From: Ditylenchus dipsaci
Lineage: Eukaryota > Nematoda > Chromadorea > Rhabditida > Anguinidae
Direction of reading: 5' to 3'
Assembly (NCBI GenBank): GCA_004194705.1
Contig: SADC01001374.1
Span: 186,001-250,000, forward strand
DNA length: 64,000 nucleotides
Shown here: piece after piece, positions 11,723 to 22,857 of the stretch
Layout of the letters: each line of letters begins with the position of its first letter
Position numbering within the stretch: the stretch's first letter is position 1
Translations under genes and position numbers: made by a program
Notes under the pieces: generated by a model
Databases searched by the model: none
What the model was told of the DNA's origin: nothing
The model's input: the letters and a program-made list of their open reading frames with translations, nothing else

Positions 11723-12167
11723 CCCCCAAAAGACCCTAAAAAAGCCATCTGCCTCCAAGCGGTGGGATGCAAATTTTTTTTATCAAATTCTTGAGATTCT
11801 TTAAGATCCTTGCGCTAGGTTTTTTGTTAGAAACAGCGAAAACTGTAAACTTGTATACCTAGTATTACCGTATTTCCTCTAATAGTAGCCCCCCCCCCTA
11901 GGAGGCATAGTGACCGCGCTTCTTGAAATTTGGACGGCGTTCCGTCCCCGTCTTAGACGTTTTTGACCGGCCGTCCAACCGGCCGTCCGAAATTTTTCTT
12001 GCAGCCGGCCATCGGCCGGCCGTCCAATATTTCGCCGTCTTGCTGAAAATTTCGCCGGCCGTCTGCCGGCCGTCCGACTAAGATTTTCTAATGCCGGCCG
12101 TCCGTCGGCCGGCCTAAATAGTGAAAAAAGTTTTCTGGTAAATTTTTTACTTAAAAAATTGATTTTT

Positions 12168-12365
12168 ATTGAAAAAATTCAGCAACTTAAAAATATATCT
12201 CGAGTTATATGTCAGAAGTATTCGAGCCTTTATCAGTTCTTCATTAATAGCAACTGTTCTTCCTTTCCGCATGCATTTTCATTATGGCAAAGATTCTTTC
12301 AGCAGCACCAGACGAAGCCGGAATTATCAAAATATCGATCGCTTACTTTTTTATCGGCCCATTTG
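12168..12365 (-). pseudogene. Decayed hAT transposase C-terminal (dimerisation) domain
   Basis: The minus-strand translation reads IPASSGAAERIFAIMK followed by HAERKN and, one frameshift and a stop later, EELIKARILLTYNS. This is the hAT C-terminal dimerisation pattern (P.S...ER.FS, then a leucine-rich helix). It is broken by an in-frame stop and frameshift, so it cannot be made as one protein. Its place inside an element with an 8-bp TSD supports a hAT origin. Confidence 0.7.
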
Positions 12366-12615
12366 GCTAAATTTTTTGTTGTTTTAGAAAAAGTTGGTAT
12401 TTTAACTCGTGTGTCCAAAACGTGGCTGCTTTTCTGTTACCAGCCTCTCGAAGTCAGCGATGCAATAGCGATGTCAGCGATGCAATTCTACGAGGTCATT
12501 GGTAGATTCTGATCTCAAAGTGGCATGAACTGTCCCTAAGCCGAATGGTGATGTGATTTCTGTTGGGGCAAGCGTATCACTAAATTATGATTCTCCGAGC
12601 TGAATTTTGGTGGTA

Positions 12616-13279
12616 CAGTCGACGCTCCCAAAAACATACACCCCAAAAGTTCGTTCCCGCCTAGTGTCCGACACTTTTTTTAGCCCCATTTTTCAAATTT
12701 TTCCATTTCTGTTTTGACAGTCTGGTCGCAAATATCGCAAAAATTCAGATTTCGCCGATGATTTTTGCAGAAAACAATGATTAAACTCCCATTATAAACT
12801 CCGATCAAAACTCCCATTAACATACACTGAAATCCAAAACAGGTGTATGTTAATGAGAGTCTTTGCTTTTTAAAGGGCCTGACCTCTTCCTACTCGGTGG
12901 TCCCCCGCCAATTCAAAAATTTTCCCTCGATCATTGGACTTCTGTACGGATTTTTGCGCCACGTTTCTAACAAACTAGGCCTGAAATCAAATTTAGGCTT
13001 AGTTTTGTTAGAAACCTAGCGGAAAAATCCGTACAGAAGTCCAATGATCAAGGGAAATTTTTGAATTGGCGGGGACCACCGAGTAGGAAGAGGTCAGGCC
13101 TTTAAATGTCAAAACTATTGTTTTCTGCAAAAATGATCGGCAAAATCTGAATCCTTGCGATATTTACGACCAGACTGTCAAAACAGAAATGGAAAAATTT
13201 TGAAAAACGGGGCTAAAAAAAGTGTCGGACCCTAGGCGGGAACGAACTTTCGGGGCGTATGTTATTGGAGCGTGTACTG
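12616..13279. mobile_element. Palindromic element with CAGTCGAC ends and TA flanks (pogo-like)
   Basis: TACAGTCGACGCTCC at the left faces GGAGCGTGTACTGTA at the right. GTTCGTTCCCGCCTAG and its complement lie inside. The CAGTCGA end and TA flanks fit pogo/Tigger-type MITEs, a class repeated at 29636, 34898, 48208 and 60660. It contains a TTAA-flanked hairpin at its centre. Confidence 0.7.
12874..13101. mobile_element. Innermost hairpin of the nest, TTAA flanks
   Basis: AGGGCCTGACCTCTTCCTAC at the left is inverted exactly at the right. TTAA lies immediately outside each end (12870-12873 and 13102-13105). The arms share the GCCAATTCAAAAATTTTCC motif with the 10.0-10.6 kb elements. The target fits piggyBac- or Kolobok-type mobilisation. 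Confidence 0.75.
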
Positions 13280-14734
13280 TATGTTCTTTTTCAATGCTTT
13301 TGTTGAAATAAAGATTACGTGTCCAAAATTTGTTCGGTCTAGTGAAGGACGGTGTCAAACGGACCGGCCGTCGCCGTCCGTCCGAGTTTCTCGTTGCCGG
13401 CCGTCTGCCGTCTTGGACGTTTTCAGCCGGCCGTCCGCCAGCCGCTCGGACGGCCGGTTAAGCCGGCCGTCTGACCGTCCGATTTTTCGACGCCGTCCGG
13501 ACGGGGACGGGGACGGGCCCGGCTGGACGGGCGGTCACTATGCTAGGAGGGTGGTTGAAAAATAGCAGCCCATGGGCTGCTATTAGAGGAAATACGGTAA
13601 CCTTGTTATTGATTACAAACAATACTAAATTTAGCTATGTCCTAAAAACACTTTTAAAAGCATCTATAAATGCTGTAAAGAAAGTGTGCACAAGAAGGAA
13701 AAGAGGCGGAGAAAGGTCATCATCCAGGCGGCATCTATTTCCATTATGTATTGACAGACCACACCCTCCGACGCTAAATTTCCAAACAATGGCCGAGAAG
13801 ACCGCATTGCATGCAATTAAAGCTAGCATCTTGAATTTGGTAGTTGGCTCAGTAATCCTAATGAATTTGCGAATATTTAGACAACAAATTAAACAAGCCA
13901 TGTGGGATAAAATTCAAACTGCTCTCAGTGTGCATGACTAGTGGGACAGGTAGAATTAAGTTTGATGGAAGTTTGATGATGATTAAGTTTGATGGAATTA
14001 AGTCTGACAAAGAAATGTGGCAATTTTTTGCCAAAACTGGGCACTATTGGGTTTTTTGGTTGGAAGAGTGAACTAAGAATTTCTAGGGTCTTTCTCTCTG
14101 CGTATAGTATGCTGTATACCGTATACAGTGGTTTTTTTTTGACTTTCACTATAATGAAGTATCTGTAAAAAACCGCAAAACCGCGGTTAAACCGCAATTA
14201 TATTGTGCGGTTTAACCGCCAAACGCAAATTCTGAGAAAAGCAGCACCGCAAAACCGCACGCAACCCTGTCCGCAACAATAATCAAAGCACACATTCGTT
14301 AGGGTTATTATCAGATATATCGTGAACAATTTTACTCAACTTTCAAGCGCATTTTCACCCCCAAATTTCCATTTTCACCCCGGGATATTAAACCTAGGGG
14401 TGCTAAAGTTATCACAAAAACCTAGTTTTCAAAAAGCATTTCTCTAACTGTTTCCCGTTAGTTTTTTTTCATTATCAAGAGCGGTTTTTTTTATGAGCGC
14501 CATGCTCTGGGTGTGAGAACATGGGGTTTTAATGCTCATTAAAAACCTGTTGGTTTGCACGCAGAGAGCGAAACCTATCACAAAAAACTAATATTGAAAA
14601 TATCGTGAAGTTACAAAAGCGGCAAATGTATAAAATGATGGGCTGTCCATATATCGGCTGCCAGTGAATGAATAGGGATAAGGGTACTTATCCTTACCCA
14701 AATGTAAATTACCCCGATTTCGGTGGCAGTACTC

Positions 14735-15216
14735 CCGGGCGGTACTAGTTCGGTTTACACCACACCTCCAATTTTTTTGTTTTTTAATTTTTACGTTTTT
14801 TGAATTCGTGCCAAAAGTATATTGAAGTAGCTCCCGGTTTTTTTCTTTTCTTTCTGAACATTCTGTCTCATACATAATGTGATTTTGGTACTAGTTCACT
14901 CATTTCTTTCGATCAATTTTGTCAATCCTGAGACTGGTGCGCATACGCAGACGATCGAATCAACATGGCAAAAATTCAAGAGAAGGCACAAGAATGAGTT
15001 TGGCACCCATCGATCAGTTTTCCGGAGCTATGTTTCTGATTTTGTATGGCGTCGAAAGTTCAATGGAAATGATGTCATGTTCTATTTATTATCTATGGTT
15101 ATTTATGGTCCCAAACTGTTGAATTGTATTCATGTGAATAAATAAAATACATTTCTTCGTTAATTGTTTTCAAAACAAACAAAAAATTGGAAGTGTGGTG
15201 TAAACCGAACTAGTAC
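14735..15216. mobile_element. Short Merlin-like DNA transposon
   Basis: Inverted termini GGTACTAGTTCGGTTTACAC are followed by CACACTTCCAATTTTTTG on both sides, about 45 bp in all. The interior encodes the end of an IS1595/ISXO2-type transposase. The flanking CCCGGG-rich bases are similar on both sides, but a TSD cannot be read exactly. The copy looks internally deleted. Confidence 0.7.
14879..15145 (+). pseudogene. C-terminal part of a Merlin/ISXO2-type DDE transposase
   Basis: The frame reads FVNPETGAHTQTIESTWQKF then KRRHKNEFGTHRS and VSDFVWRRKF. This matches the C-terminal end of the IS1595/ISXO2 (eukaryotic Merlin) transposase fold: FVDP.TGAHT, then the N.IE..W motif carrying the last catalytic Glu, then the basic K(R)R stretch. 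Earlier catalytic Asp residues are absent, so the enzyme is incomplete. AATAAA lies just after the stop (15139-15146). The product would cut and join transposon ends if complete. Confidence 0.75.
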
Positions 15217-15335
15217 CCCGGGGCTCTTACGCCAAGAGCATAATGGGTAGTCAGTGAACTAACCCCGGGTACTACCTCCAAAACCACCTGTATTTTCATT
15301 TAGTTCCAAGCAAGGTTAGGAGTAAGTACCACTAC

Positions 15336-16271
15336 CAGTGTTTCCAAAACAAGCACTGGCACTGGCAGAACTGGCACTGGTAGCTAAACTGGCACTGGCA
15401 ACAAGCAGTCTTGGGGAATCCTTAATTTACGGCTTCGGCTCCGGATCCAGCTCCCAGATTTTTAAATTTCAGCTCCGGCTCCTGCTCCGAGTTTTGAAAA
15501 TTTTGCTCCAGCTCCGGCTCCGAGCTTTCAAAAAATTCGCTCCAGCTTCGGCTCGGAGCCGGAGCTGAAACCGGAGCGCTCTGGCTCTTTTTTATAAGAT
15601 ATTATTTTTTATATTATATTATTTTCTGGTTTGCTCCTTAGATTCTCGATCATCTCCTGGGCTATATGCTTTGAAAGCAGATCAAAATAACCAAAACACA
15701 AATCAATTTCATTGTTCAATAATTCACAAGCCAAATCATTAGTTCAGCAAAATGAACCAATTTACTTGGCGCCGAAACAAAATGCCAGATTTACACTATT
15801 TCATATAAAATTTTCCTGGTTTCTGGCCTCGGCTCCGAAAAAATTTTCAGCTTCGGCTCCAGCTTCGAGATTTACAATTTTCAGCTCCAGCTCTGGCTCC
15901 GGCTCCGAGCTTTTGAAAAATTCACTCCAGCTCCGGCTCCGAGCTTTCAAAAAATTTGATCCAGCTCTGGCTCGGAGCCGGAGCTGGAGCCGGAGCTGTC
16001 CCCAAGACTGGCAACAAGTGCCCGTTTCATTTCCAGTTTTGCCAACTGCCAGTGCCAGTTTGGATTGCCAGTTTGCCAGCCTAATTGACAGTCTAATCGC
16101 CAGTTTAAATTGCCAGTTTAAAATTAACAGTTGGCAAAACTGGCAATTAGACTTGCAAACTGGCAATTTAGGTTGGCAAACTGGCGCTGGCAGTTGTCCT
16201 CTGACCTCACGAATGCAAGACTGGCAAACTGGCACTGGCACTTGTTGCTAGTGTCAGTTTTGGAAACACTG
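15336..16271. mobile_element. Foldback with CTGGCAAA-type arrays, CAGTGTTTCC ends
   Basis: CAGTGTTTCCAAAAC at the left and GTTTTGGAAACACTG at the right are inverted and resemble hAT ends. Flanking ACCACTAC and ACCCTTAC agree at six of eight bases. The arms are arrays of ACTGGCACTGGCA-type units. A second foldback (about 15410-16012) sits inside. Long open frames across it are low-complexity artefacts. Confidence 0.65.
15410..16012. repeat. Inner foldback of CAGCTCCGGCTCCGAG arrays
   Basis: AGTCTTGGGGAATCC at the left faces CTGTCCCCAAGACT at the right. Both arms are arrays of an about 12-18-base GGCTCCGGCTCC unit, inverted between arms. The spacer 15590-15780 is AT-rich and non-coding. Confidence 0.65.
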
Positions 16272-16279
16272 ACCCTTAC

Positions 16280-17080
16280 CTCATTCATTTAGTACCAGTC
16301 ATGAAAGATGTAGTAGGCATTACGGATAGCGACTGTACTTTTATCCCAAAGAAGGTTTTTTGGTCCTTTGACAGCACCAATGCAAAGCCAATCCATCCCG
16401 CTTCGCTATCTATTTTCGAATCTTAATATATTTCAAACTCTACTACTATTTGATAGGTTTCGACATCAGAGTTTTAGAAATCGATCTGAATTAGATCCTC
16501 AGACTACGTCTTGCACCACTGTGATTGACTATTTCTTCCCTTTCAGTCTGACTTTAACGTTTTGGTACACCACCCATATATGTGGAAGGGTATAGAATAG
16601 CAGACCAAAACGTGGAAGTTAGCTAGCCTGAAAGAGGCGGAATAGGCAATTGTGCTAGCAATCAGAGAAATCAATTCTGGCTCTTTTCTGAAGCCCATCA
16701 TTTAGTAATCCACATCAAAGACATAATCAACAAATACCAGCAGCAGTGTAATGAGCATTTGAAAATTTCGATAATACGCCAACTGTATAAATGTGCTTCA
16801 CATAGCGAGCCGTATAAGTGTCTGTAAAACGGACCGTAAACGCGGACTGAGAAGTACCTAAATAAGCTGGAAAATGTCAACATTTTCTTAGTTTTGTCAG
16901 AAAACTAAGAGTCTATACTTTATTTATTTTTTGTACCTTCTAGCAATGAATTTCAGCTTCTTAAAAAGAGAGGAAAAGAGGGTGCTACTAAAGTTGTGAT
17001 ATTCGCACGAAAATTAAAAACTCCGAATATTTGCGAACATTGAAATTTTCTGAGAGTAGTCTTTTTTCGACAAAAGGTTG
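16280..17080. other. No recognisable gene
   Basis: Open frames in both strands are short and lack family motifs. The stretch is AT-rich. A copy of a C-tract element begins at about 17085. Confidence 0.35.
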
Positions 17081-17084
17081 CGGT

Positions 17085-17290
17085 ATAGAACCCCCCCCCA
17101 CGGGGAGTGATCAGATCGACGAGATAACATCATATTCGTGTTTCTCGACCCAAATTTGATGAGAAAGCCGACTTTTTTTTAAATTCTGAGAAAAAAAAAT
17201 TTCGATTCACAGAGGGGTATCATGGTTTTTTAGTCAAAATTTGAAAAATTTGAATTGGCGCCTTTTGAATTTTAAAGGGATTAACCCATT
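17085..17290. repeat. C-tract repeat, half element
   Basis: TAGAACCCCCCCCCCACGGGG followed by GTGATCAG, ATATTCGTGTTTCTCGACCC and TGAATTGGCGCCTTTTGAAT also occurs at 51166-51360. Only one arm is recognisable here. Confidence 0.55.
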
Positions 17291-17503
17291 TTTGCCCGAA
17301 TTAATTTTCAAAAAATTTGAATTTTTTTATTTTTTTTGGGAACGTTGTATATAGGGGTAAAATTATTGGTTTAGTTGTAAAAATGATATCAAAAATAGTG
17401 TTTTATCAGTAGAAAGAAGAGTTATGAGTCATCCTATTAGCATATGTTTATGCTTCTTTTTTCTCTTAGTTAATATAGTTATTTTGAAATACAGCTGGCT
17501 ATT

Positions 17504-17815
17504 TTGAAGAAAGAAGAAGGAAGTCACTTCCCTTTATCATTTGATTCTGTACAACACTTTGTCGACAAATATATTATTTTTGCTAAAGTAAATTCGCCTA
17601 ATATGGGAGAGCTGGTCAATCTCTTCGAGTGTCTATCCTTGTTAGAGTCGGAGGATGTGGACGTGAAACAAATGGAGATTGTTGCGATCTCTCCGGAAGC
17701 ACAGGACTCTGATGAGGAAGCCATGGAGGTTGAAGAAGTAGAAGTGGGCGATGAGGAGGAGAGTGTTGATGAGGAGCCGGCAGCGCCAGTAGTAGTGAAG
17801 TTATGCCTGCACTAG
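17504..17815 (+). CDS. Possible exon of an unrecognised gene with an acidic tail
   Basis: A frame preceded by a plausible acceptor (GAAATACAG) reads HFPLSFDSVQHFVDKYIIFA then LVNLFECLSLLESEDVDVKQ and a strongly acidic end (EEVEVGDEEESVDEE). Composition and codon use look coding rather than repetitive. I recognise no domain. It stops six bases before a hAT-like end (GAGATGGCGACGGGACGGG), so it may be a gene piece carried or truncated by a transposon. Confidence 0.35.
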   Translation: MKKEEGSHFPLSFDSVQHFVDKYIIFAKVNSPNMGELVNLFECLSLLESEDVDVKQMEIVAISPEAQDSDEEAMEVEEVEVGDEEESVDEEPAAPVVVKLCLH

Positions 17816-17816
17816 A

Positions 17817-17960
17817 GATGGCGACGGGACGGGATCCCGTACGGGATCCCGTCCCGCCCGCCCCGATTTGGCCCAAAATCCCGTCCCGTTATCCCGCCCG
17901 TCTTTTTCGAAAATCCCGGTCCCGTTCCCGTTTTTTGCCTAATCCCGCTAGTCATTTTCA
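17817..17960. repeat. hAT-like transposon end with CCCGTCCCG repeats
   Basis: GATGGCGACGGGACGGGATC opens a GC-rich block of GGGATCCCGT and CCCGTCCCG units. The layout is the same as the left end of the 47634-48433 hAT element (TAGTGATGGAAGCGGGACGG). No matching right end was found nearby. Confidence 0.5.
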
Positions 17961-18343
17961 GGAAAATTTTGTCTTAAAAAAAGCAATTTTGAGAGAATTT
18001 TTTTTTGTGAATTCTCATTTTTTGCAGAAATTTCGTGAATTCGATTATTCCTTGTTTGCTATGTTTGTGACTTCCTTTATTTTTTCACTCTACTTTTAAG
18101 CAAGTTCACTGGCTTCTAGGCTAAAAATCATTGAGCAATGGATTGCAACCATTTGCAGCACTGTTTTACTGTTAGCAAATTTGGCAATTGAATGCGAATG
18201 ACCATCAAAGTAAAGGGAAATCACCCAAATTGATAAGTACTTAGTTCTATATCGCGTCAACCTCTACACATTTTGTTTACTGCTCAAAATGTGATGGCAA
18301 TTTTTTTCAGTCAGAATCAGATAGAAAAGTTATTTATGAGACC

Positions 18344-18760
18344 ATTTTAGCCTCAGATTGGGTACAGGGACCCGTGGTACCTACCCGAAGAGGTATCCAA
18401 AATTTAGATTTAGCTAAAAGTAATTGAAAATCATGGTACCCTATCCAGTACCATCTAGATCAATTCGTCCACATGTTTTTTCGTCCACGAAAAAATGTTT
18501 GGCATGTTCCACTGATCGTACTGGAATTCTGTTTATTTCATTCGACGCAACGTGGTTGGTTTCTTACAGAAAAACTCTTAAAAGTTGGGATTGGTCAAGT
18601 AAAAAAAAGTTATGGCCAAATCAAAGTTTGGCCGAACACCACAAGGTGTTTCCAAACAACCTATATCAACCTAAAATTGCTTCAGAAGCTCGAAAAAGAC
18701 ATTATTTTTGTGTTCTAGTCAATAAAAAATTGAGTTTTGGGACCACCCAAAAATACCTAT
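18344..18760. repeat. Dispersed repeat, inverted copy at about 55800-56130
   Basis: The stretch from CCTCAGATTGGGTACAGGGA through GGTACCCTATCCAGTACCAT and the GTCCACGAAAAAATGTTTGG segment recurs in inverse orientation at 55800-56130. Open frames in it are not conserved as protein. Confidence 0.7.
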
Positions 18761-19075
18761 TTTGACCATTTTTGAAGGGATTTAGGGCCATATTAGGGTG
18801 GGAAAGGACCGAAAATGGTCCAATTTTGAACAAAAGGAAGATGTTGAACATAGTTTTGTTGACTGGGGCCTACCGCATAAATAAACTCTGGTATGCATAC
18901 ATTTTTTATGCATCCAGAGTCACTTTCGAGTGATTTGCGTCTAAGGTATGTGGGTGTGCGCATCTCAACCCCAAGCCCCGGCGCCCCGAAGGGGGCGCAG
19001 GGGGCTTGGTAAGTTTAGACATAATTCCGAGCAAGACCCTTGATCAAAATGCATTTAAAGGCTCTTTTTGCCAAG
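18760..19075. repeat. Hairpin-family repeat (GCGCAGGGGGCTTGG centre), copy 1
   Basis: It holds CCTACCGCATAAATAAACTC, CAGAGTCACTTTCGAGTGAT and the GC-rich centre. The same order recurs at 51540-51900, 53060-53290 (both inverted) and 63720-63960. Here the two arms differ outside the centre. Confidence 0.65.
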
Positions 19076-19334
19076 TCCGATGTTGAAAAACATGGTAAAA
19101 CAGGTAAAAAGTCGAAATTGTGCGATTTGTGTGCGATAATGTTCGATAATGCGCTATTTTAAAAATGGAAAAGTTAAAATCTAATGGGGGCGAAATGTCG
19201 GCGAGAGCGAAACGGTCGGGGCTAAACGTCCTGGGGCGAAACGGGCTCGGGGGCGAAACGTCCTGGGGAAAAAACGTCTCGCACTCTTTCTGATAGAACA
19301 CCATGGTGCTTTTTCTCAACCCCCTCTGGAGGTG

Positions 19335-19908
19335 GTGCTATAATAGAGAATATTCTAATAGAGACTGATGCTCTATTTCCAACCCTTGCGCAGACACAAG
19401 ATAGCCTGATATTTTCACAAAATTAGTTATTTGAAACCTGATTTTTTAAAAACAGCTAAGCCAATTATTTGAGCCTTTTTGACTACTCGGCACTTCAAAA
19501 TAAGAGTTCAACCAGTGTGTAATGTTGTCTTTGTATGCAATCTGTGGCGTACGTAATTGTACAATGATTGAGACCATAGTCGGCACCGGATATTTTTAGG
19601 GGTATGTTAATGCTCATAGCTTTTTTGCGACGCTGGTTTTTGAAAGGGCTCGTGCAAGTATTCTCAGAACACCTCACTAAGCTTTTTTGGCAATAATCAA
19701 ATCCACAAATAGCCAGCGAAAGACTTTTGGGATGTTTATCTTTCGTCACTTCTTTGTCACCATATTATATCAAATCTTTGTATTATTTACGGATCTTAAC
19801 CTTCGCAATACACAGGTGAACCAATAAGAGTTTTTCTGGGTGGTGGTATTGCTCTTTTAGAGACTGATGTTCTAATAGAGACTGGTGCTCTATTAGAATA
19901 AATACGGT
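19335..19908. mobile_element. MITE-like element with CTCTATTAGA / CTAATAGAGA borders
   Basis: ATAATAGAGAATATTCTAAT at the left relates to CTCTATTAGAATAAATACGG at the right, the latter resembling the CCGTATTT end class. A minus-strand frame inside (19749-19495) has Cys-rich segments but no family I can name. Confidence 0.45.
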
Positions 19909-20645
19909 ATTTTCCTCGGCTCCATTTTTATTTCATTCGTGGGAACATGTAATTGAATCAAAATGGCTTTTTAAGGCAACGAATAATTGATAGGTTTCAA
20001 CGGTACTGCAGGGTGTATGAAAAATTGTGCTTATAAGGGTACCAAAATGTACAAACCTTTTTCTTGCCGTAAAAAATTTTTTTCGCAGTAAAGGGTTTTG
20101 CCGAAGAAATACTTTATGTTGCCGTAAAAAATTTACTTTTTATCTCCTTTTACCTCCTTCTCCTTTTACTTTTTTATTCATCCTGTGCGAAATTGATTGT
20201 TCTTTTTCAATCGTAACTAAAAAGTTTCCGCTCCCGTTTCTTTTTGAGAAAAATAGGATTTTCTTCAGAAATTTCTGTTTTAGAAACCTTTTTTGTAAAA
20301 ATTGGCTATTTTCTCTACAAAATAATGTAGATGTGCAGAAACTGACAACACCAATAGAGAAACAGCTCAATTCTGCGTAGAATAGTATATTATGTGTGAG
20401 GGTGGAGATATAAAAGTTGAAAGCTTCATGCTCAAGAAAGAAAATGACCCCATTCCAGGCCTTCGACATTTGCCGAATTTCGAATCAGCCATATTTCGAG
20501 ATCTGAATCTGAAAATGCAGTTTTGCAAAAAGTATACTTACTCAAAATCGATGCTCTTTTAAATAAGCCCAAAACTTAAAATTGCGCAAAAATTGAGGTA
20601 ACAAGGTTTGATTTATTGTTGAGATTTTTAGCTATAAATATTAAG

Positions 20646-22537
20646 GGAACGCAACCGACTCGCCAATGCCATTACTCGCCAACACCAAATACTCGCCAAC
20701 GCCAAAACTCGCCAACTCTAAAAAACTAGCCAACGCCAAAACTCGCCAACGTCAAATCTCGCCAACGGCCGAATTCGCCATCAGCGAAGCTCACCAACGG
20801 CAAAACTTGCCAACTAAAAACTCGCCAACGGGGAAAACTCGCCAACGGGAAAACTCGCCAAAGGCAAAACTCGCACACCAAAAACTCACCAACGAAAAAC
20901 TCGCCAACGCATCACAACCACCCAACGACCCAAAAATTACTTTTCAGGACTGCTCAAAACCATTTCATGTAATAATTTGCCATGCAAGGACCAGAAAAGT
21001 GATTTCAAAGGGGACATATAGCTGAATTGGGAGGGGAAGGGACAAAACAGGGCCACTTATTTAAGAGCCAATAAGAACCAGAGGGTATTAGTTCTCTAAG
21101 CGTTGAGGGCACTTACAATTTCCGCAACTTGTGGTGCAGGCGAAAATATAGGTACTCAATGCTGATCATGCCGATCAGCCGGGTGCATCCTATGGTTTTA
21201 CCATGAGCCATGCACTCTTCGGAGTGATTGGCTCAAATTTTGGATTCTGAGCTTCTGGCTTGATCTTGAAAGTAGGGATAAATTGCTCTTCGGTAAGGAA
21301 TGAGGGTACAAATCTCCCTTTGGGGTTTGATACATTTATTTTAGCTATCTTTATATTGATCCGAAAACTATCGAACAATGGATTGCGAATGGATTGTAAA
21401 TATTTTCAGCACTTCTTTACTGTCAGCAAATGCCCTAATTTTGTGATTTCATGTGAATGACAGAATTGTGTAGGATGGAATTGGGCATCATTGAATGTCT
21501 CTTGAATTTGAGCTCTAATTTAATATCATCTTTTCTCTGTATGATAGCTCAAACAAAAGTGTAAAATCTTGGCTACATTTAACCATATGAAACGTGGACT
21601 TGTAGAAAAATTCAGCAAATATTAACCAACCCAGCCAAAGAAAGCCCCGAAAAACGATCGATTTTCAGGTATTTAGCCTATCATAAATTATAAACAATCT
21701 CCGCTAGTGTGTAACCTAGCTGTGTAACATTTTGTTTGACAGCCAACAGTGTGAAGATCATTCAGACACAAACCTTATAAATAAAAAGAAGAAAGAGATG
21801 AAAGAAAGAGATGGAGAAGCCAGTGGCAGTCGAACCTGTGGCCTAGAAGATGCGTATAAAAAGTTCCCGCTCCTTAATGGCTTGTTCACGTTGTTAGAGT
21901 TAAAGTTAGAGTTCGAGTTTGAGTTCGAGTTTGAGTTCGAGTTCGGGTAAGAGGTGTTCATGTACTCAAAAACCCGAACTCTAACTCTAACTAGATGGTG
22001 TTCACGTACATCGAGTTAGAGTTAGAGGTCGAGCTTGAAAATGTTCATGTATATAGCTTGGATAGCTCAGAATCTCACTCCAAAGCCCTCTAAAGCCACT
22101 GAAAGTTAGTTTTTAGGGGGTTTACTCAAATAAAATCCAAGTTATATGCATGAACACCTTCAAATCCAACCTCGAACTCTAACTCTAGATACATGAACAC
22201 CCTCGAGTTAGAGTTAGAGTTCGAGTTAGAGTTTGTATCAGAGGTGTTCACGTAACCAAAATCCCGAACTCTAACTCTAACTCGAAATCTAACTCTCACA
22301 ACGTGAACAAGCCATAAATGGTAGTAGTTAATTTTAGCCGCTATAGTAATTAAAATAGTTTGTCATTGTATTTTCACATGACACACCTATTCTTGAAATG
22401 AATATTTATGTATTCTTATACAGAATAGAAAAATCAAAAAATTCCTGAAAAAAGATTCATGGGTTCCGCAATGACAAGTTCTGCGTTGGCGAGTTTTGCC
22501 GTTGGCGAGTTTTTTGTTGGCGAGTTTGTTGCGTCCC
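20646..22537. mobile_element. Large foldback with CTCGCCAACG arrays
   Basis: GGAACGCAACCGACTCGCC at the left is inverted at the right as GGCGAGTTTGTTGCGTCC. The left arm (20655-20915) is an array of about 13-17-base ACTCGCCAACGCCAAA units; the right arm (22470-22530) is the complement and much shorter. Flanks ATATTAAG and AAATTAAG agree at seven of eight bases. The loop contains another foldback (21879-22314). Confidence 0.65.
21879..22314. repeat. Foldback of GAGTTAGAGTTCGAG hexamer-type arrays
   Basis: TGGCTTGTTCACGTTGT and ACAACGTGAACAAGCCA are the inverted ends. Between them, TCGAGTTAGAGT-type arrays alternate in orientation with spacers (GGTGTTCACGTA). A 107-base member of the same family is at 46743-46849. 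Confidence 0.7.
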
Positions 22538-22617
22538 AAATTAAGAGGTTAAAAGTTACAAAGAGAGCAGATATACATCGACCCTTGGGAAAAGAAGGAA
22601 AAAGTGGCGGCATAGTG

Positions 22618-22672
22618 TAATAATAGCACATCAGCCCGGCATACTGAAAGCTTCAAGTTCGATTTCTTCCTT
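22618..22672 (+). other. tRNA-like segment (SINE head or tRNA relic)
   Basis: TAGTGTAATAATAGCACATC resembles a Pol III A box region, and AAGTTCGATTTC is placed like a B box. No complete cloverleaf can be formed, so this is a relic or short interspersed element head, not a functional tRNA. Confidence 0.35.
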
Positions 22673-22857
22673 CCTAAACTTTTCTAAATGACCGATCATA
22701 TGACCGGATTTGAAAAATGATAGGTCACATATTTCAACCCTAATTTTTACAACTGACCCTGTATTTGAAAAATAATAATATTAAGCGCGTAACGGAATCT
22801 GAGACTGAAATTTTATTTAAAAAATTGGAATAAAAAAGAAAGACTATCTGTTCAAAT

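Larger units (their letters stand above)
11906..13542. mobile_element. hAT-type element, TSD CTAGGAGG, with GC-rich subterminal repeats
   Basis: The termini CATAGTGACCGC and GCGGTCACTATG are inverted. CTAGGAGG flanks both ends exactly (11898-11905 and 13543-13550). The subterminal arms are arrays of GGCCGTCCG-like units in both orientations. The interior holds a decayed hAT dimerisation-domain frame on the minus strand and a younger pogo-type palindrome. A related short element is at 30427-30793. Confidence 0.85.
11866..13599. mobile_element. Outermost MITE of a four-level nest (TACCGTATTTCCTC ends)
   Basis: TACCGTATTTCCTCTAATAG at the left is inverted at 13582-13599. The MITE itself is short; almost all of the interval is the hAT-type element inserted in it. 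TA at each border fits a TA target. Confidence 0.8.

Noticed and set aside
13540..13941. Plus-strand frame of 133 codons next to the four-level nest
   Set aside because: Both strands are open over 13635-13901 and neither translation has motifs, splice support or repeats in common with transposases; left unannotated.
15338..16251. Long open frames of 146-179 codons on both strands
   Set aside because: They run through GGCTCCGGCTCC and CTGGCA arrays whose unit length keeps the frame open; the translations are low-complexity and mirror each other.
19495..19749. Minus-strand Cys-containing frame, possible pogo/Tigger transposase end
   Set aside because: The resemblance is limited to a few residues (SLVRCSENT); no DDE motif or clear borders, so not called.
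21732..21961. Frames ending in EFEFEFEF or NSNSNSNS
   Set aside because: They read through the GAGTTCGAGTTT hexamer array.
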